DNA of 64,000 bases. It comes from an uncultured Tropicimonas sp. GTDB taxonomy: Bacteria; Pseudomonadota; Alphaproteobacteria; Rhodobacterales; Rhodobacteraceae. This document shows, piece by piece, positions 27,802-35,878 of the stretch. The notes under the pieces are model-generated. The model worked only from the letters and a program-made list of their open reading frames with translations, made no database searches and was not told the origin of the DNA. Where the stretch lies: positions 62,001 to 126,000 of the forward strand of contig CANMIP010000005.1 of the NCBI GenBank assembly GCA_947497945.1. Reading direction: 5' to 3'. Position 1 is the first letter of the stretch, and the number at the start of each line of letters is the position of its first letter. Made by a program: the position numbers and the translations under genes.

Positions 27802-29744
27802 GCGGCGCGCCAGACCTTCCCCCCGGGCTTGAGGTCGTCAGTTTTGACATCTTCGACACGCTGCTGCATCGCCGCCTGCGGGCGCCGGTGGACCTGTTCG
27901 AACTGGTGCGGCTGAAGGCGTTCGAGACGGATTTCGGGCTGCTGCATCACGACTTCCTCGATGGCTACGCCGTGCATCGACGCGCCGCGGAGGCCGATGC
28001 GCGAAAGCTCCGCCGGCAGGTGGCGGAGGAGGGAGAGATCCTGCTCGACGACATCTTCGCCCGGCTGCAGGCGGATCACGATCTGCCCGATGCGTTTGTG
28101 GGCTTCCTGCGCGAGAGCGAGCTGTCGCTGGAAGACGCCGTGCTCTTTGCCAGCCCCGAAGGGCGCGCGCTCTATGACAAGGCGCGGCAGGCGGGATTGG
28201 TCGTCGCCTTCATCAGCGACATGTATCTGCCGGAGGACTGGCTGGCGGCGAAGCTGGAACGCGAGGGTTTCGAAGGCGCGGCCACGCTCCCGCTCTATGT
28301 GTCGGGCGCTCATGGCGCGACCAAGCATTCTGGCCGGCTCTACCGGATCGTCGCGCAGGAACAGGGGTGGGCGCTGGACAGACGCTGGCTGCATGTCGGC
28401 GACAATCGCAAGGCCGATATCGACCAGGCCGAGGCGGAAGGGCTCGCCACCCGGCTGGCCGATTGGCACGAGATTCGGAATCGGCCGCAGCCGCAGGAGC
28501 CTGCCTTCGGTCTCAACGCCATCCAGGCGATCACCGAGTTCAGCGCCCATCCGCCCGCCCGCTGCTTCCAGCCCGACGGCGCGCTGGAAGGGCTTGGCTA
28601 CCGTGTCTTCGGCCCGCTGCTCTTCGGCTTCACGCTCTGGCTGCTCGCGCAGAGCCGCCAGCGCGGACTGGACCTCCTGCTCTTTATCGCGCGGGACGGG
28701 CATCTGCCGCGGCAGCTCTTCGACCGGATCAAGGAGCGCGCCGGCTGTGGCCATGTCCGGAGCGACTATTTCCACATGTCGCGCAAGGCCGGCTACCTGA
28801 CGGGGATGCGCGAATGGGATCGCGAGCAGACCCGCCGCATCACCATCGGCCGCAAAGGCAAGAGCGCACGCCGCTCCTTCCAGGCCGTCCGGCTGGACGC
28901 GGAGAACTATCGCGAGGAACTGGCTCGGTTCGGCATCGTCGATATCGACGCGACAGTGCCCCCGGAGGACGCCGGGCGGGTCATCGCGGCGCTGGATTCC
29001 TGTTTCATCGATGTGCTCCGGCGGAATGCCGAGACCCGGGCGGAGCTGCAATCCTATTATCTGGACGCCTTGGCGGGGCGCGCGCCCATCGGCTTTGTCG
29101 ATATCGGCTGGGTCGGCAATATCCAGCGGCTCTTCGTCAATTCCCTGCCGGATCCGTCCATGCGCGAGCAGGTGACCGGGCTCTACCTAGGCCAGTTGCC
29201 GAGCAGCAGCTTCAACGCGGCACGCGGGATCCGGATGGAATGCTTCCTGACGCAAGGGGCGTATCGTGACCCGGTCCAGAAGGCGCTGCATGCCGGTGGC
29301 CTGGAACTGCTCGAGTTCGCGCTGACGGCCGATCACGGCACGACGGTCGACCTGGTGAAGGAGAAGGAAGGCCGGATCACCCCGGTTCTGGAGGAACGGT
29401 CCGCGGAGGAACTGGCCTATGCGGGGCAGGCCATGCGGGTGCAGGCGGGTATCCGGCGCTTTGTCGAGGAACATCTGTGGCTGCTCGATCATTTTGATGT
29501 CGAGACAATCGCCCTGCCGCATTGGGGGCAGCCGCTGTTGCGGCTGGTGATGGATCCGAGCCTGGAGGAGGTCGAGATCCTCTCCGAGCTGACCCATTCG
29601 GATGCGCTTGGCGCCAATAGCGACCGTTTGCCAATGGTGGCGCAGCTTTCGGGATGGCGTCGCTACAGCCCCTCGCATCGGCGCGCGGCGCGGGTGCAAT
29701 CCTTCTGGAAGGCCGGGTTCGACAGGCTGCTTTCGGAGCGCTAG
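27798..29744 (+). CDS. HAD-superfamily protein of polysaccharide clusters
   Basis: A 648-residue protein. The N-terminal HAD domain has motif I VSFDIFDTLLHR, motif II AFISDMYLP, a motif III lysine in GATKHSGRLY, and motif IV HVGDNRKADIDQA, all intact. The second half starts with LLLFIARDGHLPRQLFDRI, a conserved element of a large family found in capsule and O-antigen loci, and continues with an uncharacterised helical domain (GFVDIGWVGNIQRLF). It probably hydrolyses or senses a phosphorylated sugar or lipid intermediate; the substrate is unknown. It is translationally coupled to the upstream GT2-like gene. A degenerate relative lies at 18286-19557. Confidence 0.72.
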   Translation: MSGAPDLPPGLEVVSFDIFDTLLHRRLRAPVDLFELVRLKAFETDFGLLHHDFLDGYAVHRRAAEADARKLRRQVAEEGEILLDDIFARLQADHDLPDAFVGFLRESELSLEDAVLFASPEGRALYDKARQAGLVVAFISDMYLPEDWLAAKLEREGFEGAATLPLYVSGAHGATKHSGRLYRIVAQEQGWALDRRWLHVGDNRKADIDQAEAEGLATRLADWHEIRNRPQPQEPAFGLNAIQAITEFSAHPPARCFQPDGALEGLGYRVFGPLLFGFTLWLLAQSRQRGLDLLLFIARDGHLPRQLFDRIKERAGCGHVRSDYFHMSRKAGYLTGMREWDREQTRRITIGRKGKSARRSFQAVRLDAENYREELARFGIVDIDATVPPEDAGRVIAALDSCFIDVLRRNAETRAELQSYYLDALAGRAPIGFVDIGWVGNIQRLFVNSLPDPSMREQVTGLYLGQLPSSSFNAARGIRMECFLTQGAYRDPVQKALHAGGLELLEFALTADHGTTVDLVKEKEGRITPVLEERSAEELAYAGQAMRVQAGIRRFVEEHLWLLDHFDVETIALPHWGQPLLRLVMDPSLEEVEILSELTHSDALGANSDRLPMVAQLSGWRRYSPSHRRAARVQSFWKAGFDRLLSER

Positions 29745-29836
29745 CCGGGGCGCCTGGTCAGGGCGTTCACGGCGAATAGCGACAGGCCGAGCATCGCCGC
29801 GATCTGCGCGCCGGTCAGGCGCAATGCCCGCTGCCA
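29741..29836 (-). pseudogene. Possible fragment of an IS481-type transposase
   Basis: The minus strand reads RALRLTGAQIAAMLGL followed by SLFAVNALTRR and a stop. This resembles the helix-turn-helix stretch (LTGAQIA...LS...V...L.R) of IS481-family transposases. Only about 30 codons remain, with an upstream in-frame stop and no terminal repeats seen. The match is from memory of the family and is weak. Confidence 0.22.
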
Positions 29837-29872
29837 GCCAGTCCGGGCGAACACCCTTCCGGGGTTACACAG

Positions 29873-30946
29873 CTAGCGTCCCAGGAAGCCCCGCAGGCGG
29901 GCGCGCAGTCCGCCAGAGGCCGTCCGCTTCTTCGGCGCCCGACCGGCGGAAGTGTCAAGTCCGGCGCGGAAGGTGCTGAAATCATCCTCCCGCGCGGCCA
30001 ACAGCAACCTGCTGGTGCGTTTTCCGATGCGGTCGCGCAGCTCCGGCGCGGCGAGGTCTTCGGTGCCATGCAGGGCAACGACCTCCCGGATCGCCGCGAA
30101 CAGGTCCGCACGCAGCCCTTCGGGACATTTCCGCCCGATCCAGGAAAGCTGCCGCCCGGCCCAGCTCAGCAGGTCGAGCCGGAAGGCGGCGTCATGCCCG
30201 TTCTCCTCCAGCCAGCGCTTAATGATCGCGTGATGCTGGAACATGCGCAGCAGCTTGGCGTCGACATTGGCCGTGGTCTGGCCGATCCGGTTGACCCGGT
30301 GCCGACAGAGGCGCTCGTCGACAAAGGCGAGGCGCTCGGCGGTGAGAATGGTGAACCAGTGGAACGGGTTGTCCTCGTAGAAGAAATCGCCGACCGGGAA
30401 GCGCAGCCCGGCGTGCTTGAGCAGCCGCGCATCGTAGAGCTTGCGCCAGGGGACGGCGTTGAGCGAGAGCGCGCGGCGGCGGTTCGCCTCGTCCAGCGCC
30501 AGCACCCGCTCGGGGGCAATCTCGCGCCAGCGGGCCTCATCCGGCGGCTCCGCAGTCTCGCCGGTCTCGGCATCCATGTTGAGATAGGAGCAGATGGCGA
30601 GATCGGCCCGGTTGGACAGCGCCGCGGCGTGGAGCTTGCCGAACATGGTCGGATCGTAACGGTCATCGCCATCCGCGAAGCCGATATAGCGCCCGGTCGC
30701 CCGCTCGATCCCGGTATTGGCGGCCGTGGCCACACCGCCGACGGAGTTTGTCTCCAGCAGCAGCGGAACGATGCGCGCGTCCCGTTCGGCGGCCGCATTG
30801 ATACGGTCGGGCGTGCCGTCCCGCGAGCCGTCATCGACAACGATGATCTCGAGATCGTCGAAATCCTGAGCGAGGATATCGTCGAGGCATTCGTCGATAT
30901 AGGCCTCGATATTATAGGCAGTCACGATTACCGAGATTTCCGGCAT
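29873..30946 (-). CDS. Glycosyltransferase family 2 (WbbD/EpsJ-like)
   Basis: A 357-residue GT2 enzyme with textbook motifs: ISVIVTAYNIEAYIDECL, IIVVDDGSRDGT and YIGFADGDDRYDP as DxD. VPWRKLYDARLLKHAGLRFP and GDFFYEDNPFHW hold the catalytic-base region. The C-terminus is basic (RAPKKRTASGGLRARLRG). Such proteins often sit in loci for teichoic-like or exopolysaccharide chains. It converges with the HAD gene and is the last glycan gene of the island. Donor and acceptor are unknown. Confidence 0.88.
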   Translation of the reverse strand: MPEISVIVTAYNIEAYIDECLDDILAQDFDDLEIIVVDDGSRDGTPDRINAAAERDARIVPLLLETNSVGGVATAANTGIERATGRYIGFADGDDRYDPTMFGKLHAAALSNRADLAICSYLNMDAETGETAEPPDEARWREIAPERVLALDEANRRRALSLNAVPWRKLYDARLLKHAGLRFPVGDFFYEDNPFHWFTILTAERLAFVDERLCRHRVNRIGQTTANVDAKLLRMFQHHAIIKRWLEENGHDAAFRLDLLSWAGRQLSWIGRKCPEGLRADLFAAIREVVALHGTEDLAAPELRDRIGKRTSRLLLAAREDDFSTFRAGLDTSAGRAPKKRTASGGLRARLRGFLGR

Positions 30947-31336
30947 GTCCCGCGTCTCCCCAGCTGTTTCGGCGGATGTCGAGGCAATCTAGGCCATCCA
31001 TGGGCGCGCTTCCATCGCCTTCACGCGCAGTCCGGGAATCAGCCTCCCGGGGCCTTTTCGGAGCAAAAGGTCCGAATTGCGCCACTTTCGAAAGCGACAA
31101 TTTTCATTGTTTCTGAAACAGCGGAAAAGCTGGCTGGAGAGGTTTTCGTTTCCATCCGCGGGGTTGCGGGTTCGCGGGCGTCTTCGAGACAAAACCCTAT
31201 AAATTTATAGGTTTATTGCTTGGAGACTCGGATTTTGTTGCCCCTTTCTTGACATAATTGACCCCAGAATGTGGTGGCCGCGATGCCGGGGTGCCGGCAC
31301 GTGCGAATCTCAACCGTCGGAAGAGGGAACTGACCG
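30947..31336. other. 390-bp divergent gap upstream of the kinase operon
   Basis: Separates the GT2 gene (minus) from the kinase operon (plus). It contains a small inverted repeat CCTTTT/AAAAGG (31053-31070), the AT-rich palindrome listed separately, and a TTGACA hexamer at 31249-31254 without a good -10 partner. AT content rises sharply around 31190-31260 compared with the flanks. The kinase ATG at 31337 is preceded by GAGGG. No coding frame is supported. Confidence 0.4.
31196..31211. promoter_or_regulatory. Perfect 16-bp palindrome CCTATAAATTTATAGG
   Basis: An uninterrupted palindrome 125 bp upstream of the kinase ATG, in otherwise GC-rich DNA. It is the size and form of an operator for a dimeric regulator, and it includes TATAAA, which could double as a -10 element. 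No adjacent regulator gene points to the protein that would bind it. Confidence 0.45.
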
Positions 31337-32734
31337 ATGACCGCGACACTGCATGTGCAAGGTGCCCCGCCCGACAGCCTGCCGCCCGGGACGCCGCTTC
31401 TTCAAGGCCAATTCATCATTGATTCATTTCTCAATGCCGGCGGTTTCGGCATCACCTATCTTGCGCGAAACAGCCTGGAGCGCCGGGTTGTCCTCAAGGA
31501 ATGTTATCCCTCGACCATGTGCTGCCGTTCGCAGGCGCAGGTGCGCGCCCGCACGCGCGGCCAGCAGACGGAGTTCGATGTCGTCGTGCGGCTCTTCGGT
31601 GAGGAGGCACGGCGCCTGGCCAAGCTGGACCACCCGAATATCGTCGGGGTGCATGATGTTTTCGAAGACAATGGCACCGCCTATATGGCGCTCGACTATG
31701 TCGAGGGCCGCGACCTGCTTGACGTGATCGAAACCGAGCCGATGCGGCTCGAACCGGCGGCGATCCGGGCGATGACGCAGAAACTGCTGGAGGCTGTGGC
31801 GCATGTTCACAGCCATGATGTGCTGCATCGGGATATCTCGCCGGATAATATCCTGCTCGACGCCGAGAACGGCCCGATCCTGATCGATTTCGGCGCGGCC
31901 CGGGACACGGCGCGGCGCGCCAGTCGGGTGCTGTCGGCGCTGCAGGTGGTCAAGGACGGCTACTCGCCACAGGAATTCTATCTCGCCGGCGCCGCACAGA
32001 GCCCGGCGGGCGATCTCTATTCACTCGCTGCGACGCTCTATCATGTGCTGACGGGAGAGCCCCCGGTCTACAGCCACATGCGCTTGGCTGCGCTGGCCGA
32101 GCGCAAGCCCGATCCCTATGTTCCTTTGGCGGGACGGCTTCCGGGATATGACGGCGCCTTCCTGGTCGCGATCGACAAGGCGTTGAAGGTCTTTGCCAAG
32201 GACCGTCTTCAGAGCGCCGAGGAATGGCTTGAGATCATCGACGTGACGGCGCGCCGGCGGGCGATGACGGCGCAGGTCACGGAAGATCCTGCCGTGGCGG
32301 ATCGGATCCGGCGGCTGGTCGAAGACACCAATGCCGCAGTCCGGATCGAGCAGGAGCGCGCGGCGCGGGAGAAGGCCGAGAAGGCTCGGCGTGAGGCGGA
32401 GGACGCGCTGGCCCGCGAAGAGGCGCGCGAACGTCGTCGGGCACAGGCGATTTGGGAGGCCGAGGAGGCCGAACGGGCGCTGCGCGAAACGGAAGAAGCA
32501 GAACAACGCCGGATCGCCGCGGAAGCCGAGGTCGCGCGGCTGGAAGAGGAAGGTGTGGAAGGGGACGAGACTGGGGCCGCGCCGCATGGCGACACCGCAT
32601 CCGAGGGGCCACCGGCCAAGGGACGGGCAGCCCGCAAGGCGAGGTCGCCGGGGTGGTTCTCGCGCATGTGGCGTGGCCGGCGCCCGGTGCAGAGCGCCGA
32701 GAAGATTGGCCAGATGGAGGGCTATGGGGCATGA
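31337..32734 (+). CDS. Hanks-type serine/threonine protein kinase
   Basis: A 465-residue soluble kinase. GGFG (35-38) is the glycine loop, Lys54 in VVLKE binds ATP, HRDISPDN (164-171) is the catalytic loop and DFG (184-186) the metal motif. YSPQEFY replaces the APE segment, as in bacterial kinases of this subgroup. After ~300 the protein becomes a charged Glu/Arg/Ala coiled coil (~330-405). It ends in a basic, tryptophan-containing tail (GWFSRMWRGRR) that could touch membranes. There is no transmembrane helix or extracellular sensor domain. It overlaps the FHA gene by 4 bp and is followed by a PP2C gene, giving a full phosphorylation/readout/dephosphorylation set. Targets are unknown; the GTPases downstream are the obvious candidates. 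Confidence 0.9.
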   Translation: MTATLHVQGAPPDSLPPGTPLLQGQFIIDSFLNAGGFGITYLARNSLERRVVLKECYPSTMCCRSQAQVRARTRGQQTEFDVVVRLFGEEARRLAKLDHPNIVGVHDVFEDNGTAYMALDYVEGRDLLDVIETEPMRLEPAAIRAMTQKLLEAVAHVHSHDVLHRDISPDNILLDAENGPILIDFGAARDTARRASRVLSALQVVKDGYSPQEFYLAGAAQSPAGDLYSLAATLYHVLTGEPPVYSHMRLAALAERKPDPYVPLAGRLPGYDGAFLVAIDKALKVFAKDRLQSAEEWLEIIDVTARRRAMTAQVTEDPAVADRIRRLVEDTNAAVRIEQERAAREKAEKARREAEDALAREEARERRRAQAIWEAEEAERALRETEEAEQRRIAAEAEVARLEEEGVEGDETGAAPHGDTASEGPPAKGRAARKARSPGWFSRMWRGRRPVQSAEKIGQMEGYGA

Positions 32735-33708
32735 ATTTCTTTCGCAAACGACCCGGGACGGCGGAACAGGAAGCCGAGGCGCGCGGCCGGGGTGCGGCTG
32801 CCTTCGAGGATGAGAGCTTCGATCCGGATTTTCTCGCAGACCCGGACGACCTTGCGGAGACGCTCGGGCGGGAGCCACCCGAACCCGTGCTCGTTCCCTA
32901 TCCGAACCGGCCGGTCGCGACGTCGGAAGAGAAGGCCGAAGCGGTCTCCGAGCCTGTCGAGGCACCGGCGGTGGGCCCGTTTGTTGCCCGCGCGCGGATG
33001 GCTGGGCAGGCGGAATCCATGCCTGCACGGAGGCGGATCTGGGATCTCGAGGCTGAGGAGTCGGCGCAGGAAGAGAGCGCGACGACCTCGCTGCGGAGTC
33101 CGCCTGCTGCGCCTGAGCGCACGGAGAATGTGACGGAGGAGACGGCGGATCTGAACGACGAGGTCGCCCTCGCCCGCGCCCAGATCGCGCATTTTTCCAA
33201 GGCTGGCCTGTCGCCGGGAGCGACCGCTCCAACGGAGGGCCGGGCCAAGACACGGCTGCTCGGGTTCCAGTCCGCAACGCTTGCGGCCGAGAATCCCTTC
33301 GCGACCGAAAAATCGCAGGAGGCACAGCCAGTTGCGTGCTTCCCGGTTGGCTGGATCGTGGTGACGGACGGGCCCGGGCGTGGGACCTGCTTCACCCTCG
33401 GAAACGGGGTTTCCAGCATTGGCAGGGGCGCGGACCAGGCGATCAGCCTCGATTTCGGCGACGGCGCGATCTCGCGCAGCAATCACGCCTCGATTGCCTA
33501 TGACGACCAGGTGAATGCGTTTTTCCTTGGCCAGGGGGGCAAGTCCAACATTGTGCGGTTGAACGGCCGCCCCGTGTTGTCGACCGAAGATCTCGCGGAT
33601 GGCGATGCGATCCGGATCGGCGAGACCAGCCTGCGTTTCATTGCTCTTTGCGGCGCCGAGTTCACCTGGGCCGAGGAGAAGGGAAGCGCCGATGCCCCCA
33701 AGCAGTGA
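32731..33708 (+). CDS. FHA-domain protein with long disordered N-terminus
   Basis: A 325-residue protein. The first ~200 residues are acidic, Pro/Glu/Ala-rich and probably disordered, with Ser/Thr available for phosphorylation. The C-terminal ~100 residues are an FHA phosphothreonine-binding domain: SSIGRGADQ (Gly-Arg), ISRSNHASI (Ser-x-x-His) and VRLNGRPV (Asn-Gly) are the conserved positions. It should dock on phosphothreonines made by the neighbouring kinase. The ATGA overlap with the kinase gene signals coupled translation, and its 3' end overlaps the phosphatase start by 17 bp. Similar FHA proteins accompany kinases in type VI secretion, but no type VI genes occur here. Confidence 0.88.
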   Translation: MNFFRKRPGTAEQEAEARGRGAAAFEDESFDPDFLADPDDLAETLGREPPEPVLVPYPNRPVATSEEKAEAVSEPVEAPAVGPFVARARMAGQAESMPARRRIWDLEAEESAQEESATTSLRSPPAAPERTENVTEETADLNDEVALARAQIAHFSKAGLSPGATAPTEGRAKTRLLGFQSATLAAENPFATEKSQEAQPVACFPVGWIVVTDGPGRGTCFTLGNGVSSIGRGADQAISLDFGDGAISRSNHASIAYDDQVNAFFLGQGGKSNIVRLNGRPVLSTEDLADGDAIRIGETSLRFIALCGAEFTWAEEKGSADAPKQ

Positions 33709-34624
33709 GCTGATCCTGGACGTGGCCACGGGGTTGAGTCTCGGGCGTCGCCAATCGCAGGAGGATGCCGTTCTGTGTGATGTGCCGCATGGCGGTGTGG
33801 CAGGGATCGCGGTTCTGGCCGACGGGCTGGGCGGGCATGCTGCCGGTGCGGTGGCCAGCCGGCTTGCCGTGACCTCTGTCCGAGAGGAACTCGCCGGACA
33901 GCGGGATGCCGACGGAAGGATCTCCGGCGACATTCCCGCACTTCTGGGGACCGCGGCGCAGGCTGCAAACCACGCGATCATGGCGCACACCGACCGGGAT
34001 CCTGACACTGCCGGCATGGGCGCGACCCTCCTTGTGGTCGTCATCCAGGACAGGCGGCTCTTCTGGCTTTCCATTGGCGACAGCCCGCTCTACCTGCTGC
34101 GCGACGGGAAGGTGCTGCAGCTCAACGAGATTCATTCGCTGGCGCCGCAATTCGACTTCCTCGCCAGCATGGGAGAGATGGATCCCGCGATCGCAGCAAA
34201 TCATCCTGATCGCAGCTGCCTGACCTCGGCGCTCGGGATCGAACCCTTGCGGCAGGTTGATTGTCCGGAGCGCGGCGCCGAGCTGCTGCCGGGAGACCTG
34301 TTGCTGGCTGCAAGCGACGGGCTGCTGACCCTGTCGGAGGACGTGATCTGCGAGACTTTGACCGCCTTGCCGGACGCGTCTGCGACCGATCTCACCGAAC
34401 GGTTGCTGGCCCGGGTCGAGGCCGCTGGCGAAGAGGAACAGGACAACCTGTCCGTGGCCGTTCTGCGAGCGCTTCCGGCTCCCGCGAGGGCGTCAGAGGG
34501 GCGCGGGTTGAGAGGTCTTCTGGCAGCACTTTTCCGGCCCCGTGCGGCGCTGGCAGGACAGGGGATCGGCGCGTTGCCCTCCTTGCCGTCGGCGCGGGTC
34601 GAGACAGCGGAGCCGGGCAAGTGA
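33692..34624 (+). CDS. PP2C-family serine/threonine phosphatase
   Basis: A 310-residue cytoplasmic phosphatase. GRRQSQEDA corresponds to the RxxNED metal motif, VLADGLGGHAAG to DGMGGH, WLSIGDSPLYLLR to the GDSR region, LLAASDGLL to the SDG, and QDNLSVAVL to the final DN motif. All metal-ligand aspartates appear present, so it should be active. It should reverse phosphorylation by the kinase encoded two genes upstream. The ATG at 33692 lies in the end of the FHA gene and is preceded by GAGGAGAAGGGA. Its stop overlaps the next ATG by one base. The C-terminal ~50 residues beyond the PP2C fold are basic. Confidence 0.9.
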   Translation: MPPSSELILDVATGLSLGRRQSQEDAVLCDVPHGGVAGIAVLADGLGGHAAGAVASRLAVTSVREELAGQRDADGRISGDIPALLGTAAQAANHAIMAHTDRDPDTAGMGATLLVVVIQDRRLFWLSIGDSPLYLLRDGKVLQLNEIHSLAPQFDFLASMGEMDPAIAANHPDRSCLTSALGIEPLRQVDCPERGAELLPGDLLLAASDGLLTLSEDVICETLTALPDASATDLTERLLARVEAAGEEEQDNLSVAVLRALPAPARASEGRGLRGLLAALFRPRAALAGQGIGALPSLPSARVETAEPGK

Positions 34625-35781
34625 TGCGAACAGAAGGCGAGCCCCGAGCGCTGGAACAGCTTGCCGCAGCGCTGGCAGGTGGCGAGCTGCCGCAGGGCGC
34701 GCAGCGGATGGGCGAACGTGTTCTGGAACGGCTGACGAACCCGGTTCGCATCGCTGTTCTGGGGCGTCCGGAAGCCGGGCCGGCGTCGCTCGTCAACGCC
34801 TTGCTGGGGCGCGACGCGCTGCCGGTACGTCCGAATATGCCGCCGATGGAGCTGCGCTTCGGCGCCGGGGCGCAGGTCGGAATTGTCTCTGGAACCGGCC
34901 AGGAACAGAGCGTTTCACTGGCCGAGTTCGAACGGATCGATCCCTGGTCGCTCGCCCTGGCGCGGCTGACCGCGCCGTTGCCCCTGCTGGAGAGGGTCTC
35001 CTTCCTGATGGTCGAACTGGAGGGTGAGGCGCAGGAACTGGATGCCGCGATCGGCTGGGCCGCGCGGAGGGCGGATATGGCAATCTGGGTCGCGGAGGAA
35101 ATGCGGGAGCGTGAGCGGGCCTGGTGGCGTCGCCTTCCCGAGACCCTGCTCGATCACGCCTTTCTCGTTGCCATGGCGCAGGCTGACCCGGTGGCGACGG
35201 GGGCCGGGGCGCTTTACGGTGGACGTTTCCAGGGCGCCTATCTGCTTGGACCAGGTCCGGAGGCGGAGACACGGCTGAAGGTCTTTCGATCCGAGCTGCT
35301 GACCCATGTGACAACCGCAAGGCGCGAGGATCTCGAGGGCGCGCTGGTCTTTCTCGACCGGTATCGGCCGGCTGATCCGTGCCCGGTCGAGCAGCCGGTC
35401 GAGGATCCGCCCGATTTCTCGGACCTTCTGGATCCCGTCCCGCTCGAGCAGGGCGAGGATGGTACGGCGGGATCCGGTCCGACGGCGGAAATAATCACCT
35501 TTCTTGTCGCGCAGGCCGGCGAGTTGTCCGCTTTGTGCGATGGTTCGGATGTTGAGGCGCTGCAAGGGGCCGCGCCGGCTGTTCTGGAACTCTGTGCCGA
35601 ATCGATCGAAGCCTGTGGAGAGATGGCCGCCGCCGTTGGTGGGCCGGTTTCCGAGGTTGTGGAAGAGGCGTCCGACCTGATCCTGCTGATGCAGATCGAG
35701 GCCACGCCGGAAGCGATGGGGGATGCAGTGTCGCTCATGACCCAGCTCCGGCATGAATGCGAGGCGCTGCTCTGCGCCTGA
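34624..35781 (+). CDS. GTPase-like protein with degenerate nucleotide-binding motifs
   Basis: A 385-residue protein. RIAVLGRPEAGPASLVNALLG (from residue 42) aligns with a dynamin-type P-loop, but the invariant lysine is proline (GRPEAGPAS, 47-55). The G3 position reads ELEG (131-134) in place of DxPG, and the G4 region reads AMAQAD in place of N/TKxD. The following residues match the small-GTPase layout (LPVRPNMPPMELRFG, compare LPVKVTATQLPPVWMRFG in the gene at 38033). This indicates a pseudo-GTPase derived from the same family. The C-terminal ~130 residues are acidic and helical. It may act as a dimerisation or regulatory partner of the two GTPases encoded next. Translation is coupled to the phosphatase. 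Confidence 0.68.
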   Translation: MRTEGEPRALEQLAAALAGGELPQGAQRMGERVLERLTNPVRIAVLGRPEAGPASLVNALLGRDALPVRPNMPPMELRFGAGAQVGIVSGTGQEQSVSLAEFERIDPWSLALARLTAPLPLLERVSFLMVELEGEAQELDAAIGWAARRADMAIWVAEEMRERERAWWRRLPETLLDHAFLVAMAQADPVATGAGALYGGRFQGAYLLGPGPEAETRLKVFRSELLTHVTTARREDLEGALVFLDRYRPADPCPVEQPVEDPPDFSDLLDPVPLEQGEDGTAGSGPTAEIITFLVAQAGELSALCDGSDVEALQGAAPAVLELCAESIEACGEMAAAVGGPVSEVVEEASDLILLMQIEATPEAMGDAVSLMTQLRHECEALLCA

Positions 35782-35878
35782 GCCGCGATTGTGTCGGATT
35801 GCAGGTACAAGCCACAGTCTCGCCACATTCCAGCCGTTTGCGGGGCAGGGCGTCCAAGCATCCTTGGAGTGGATTATT

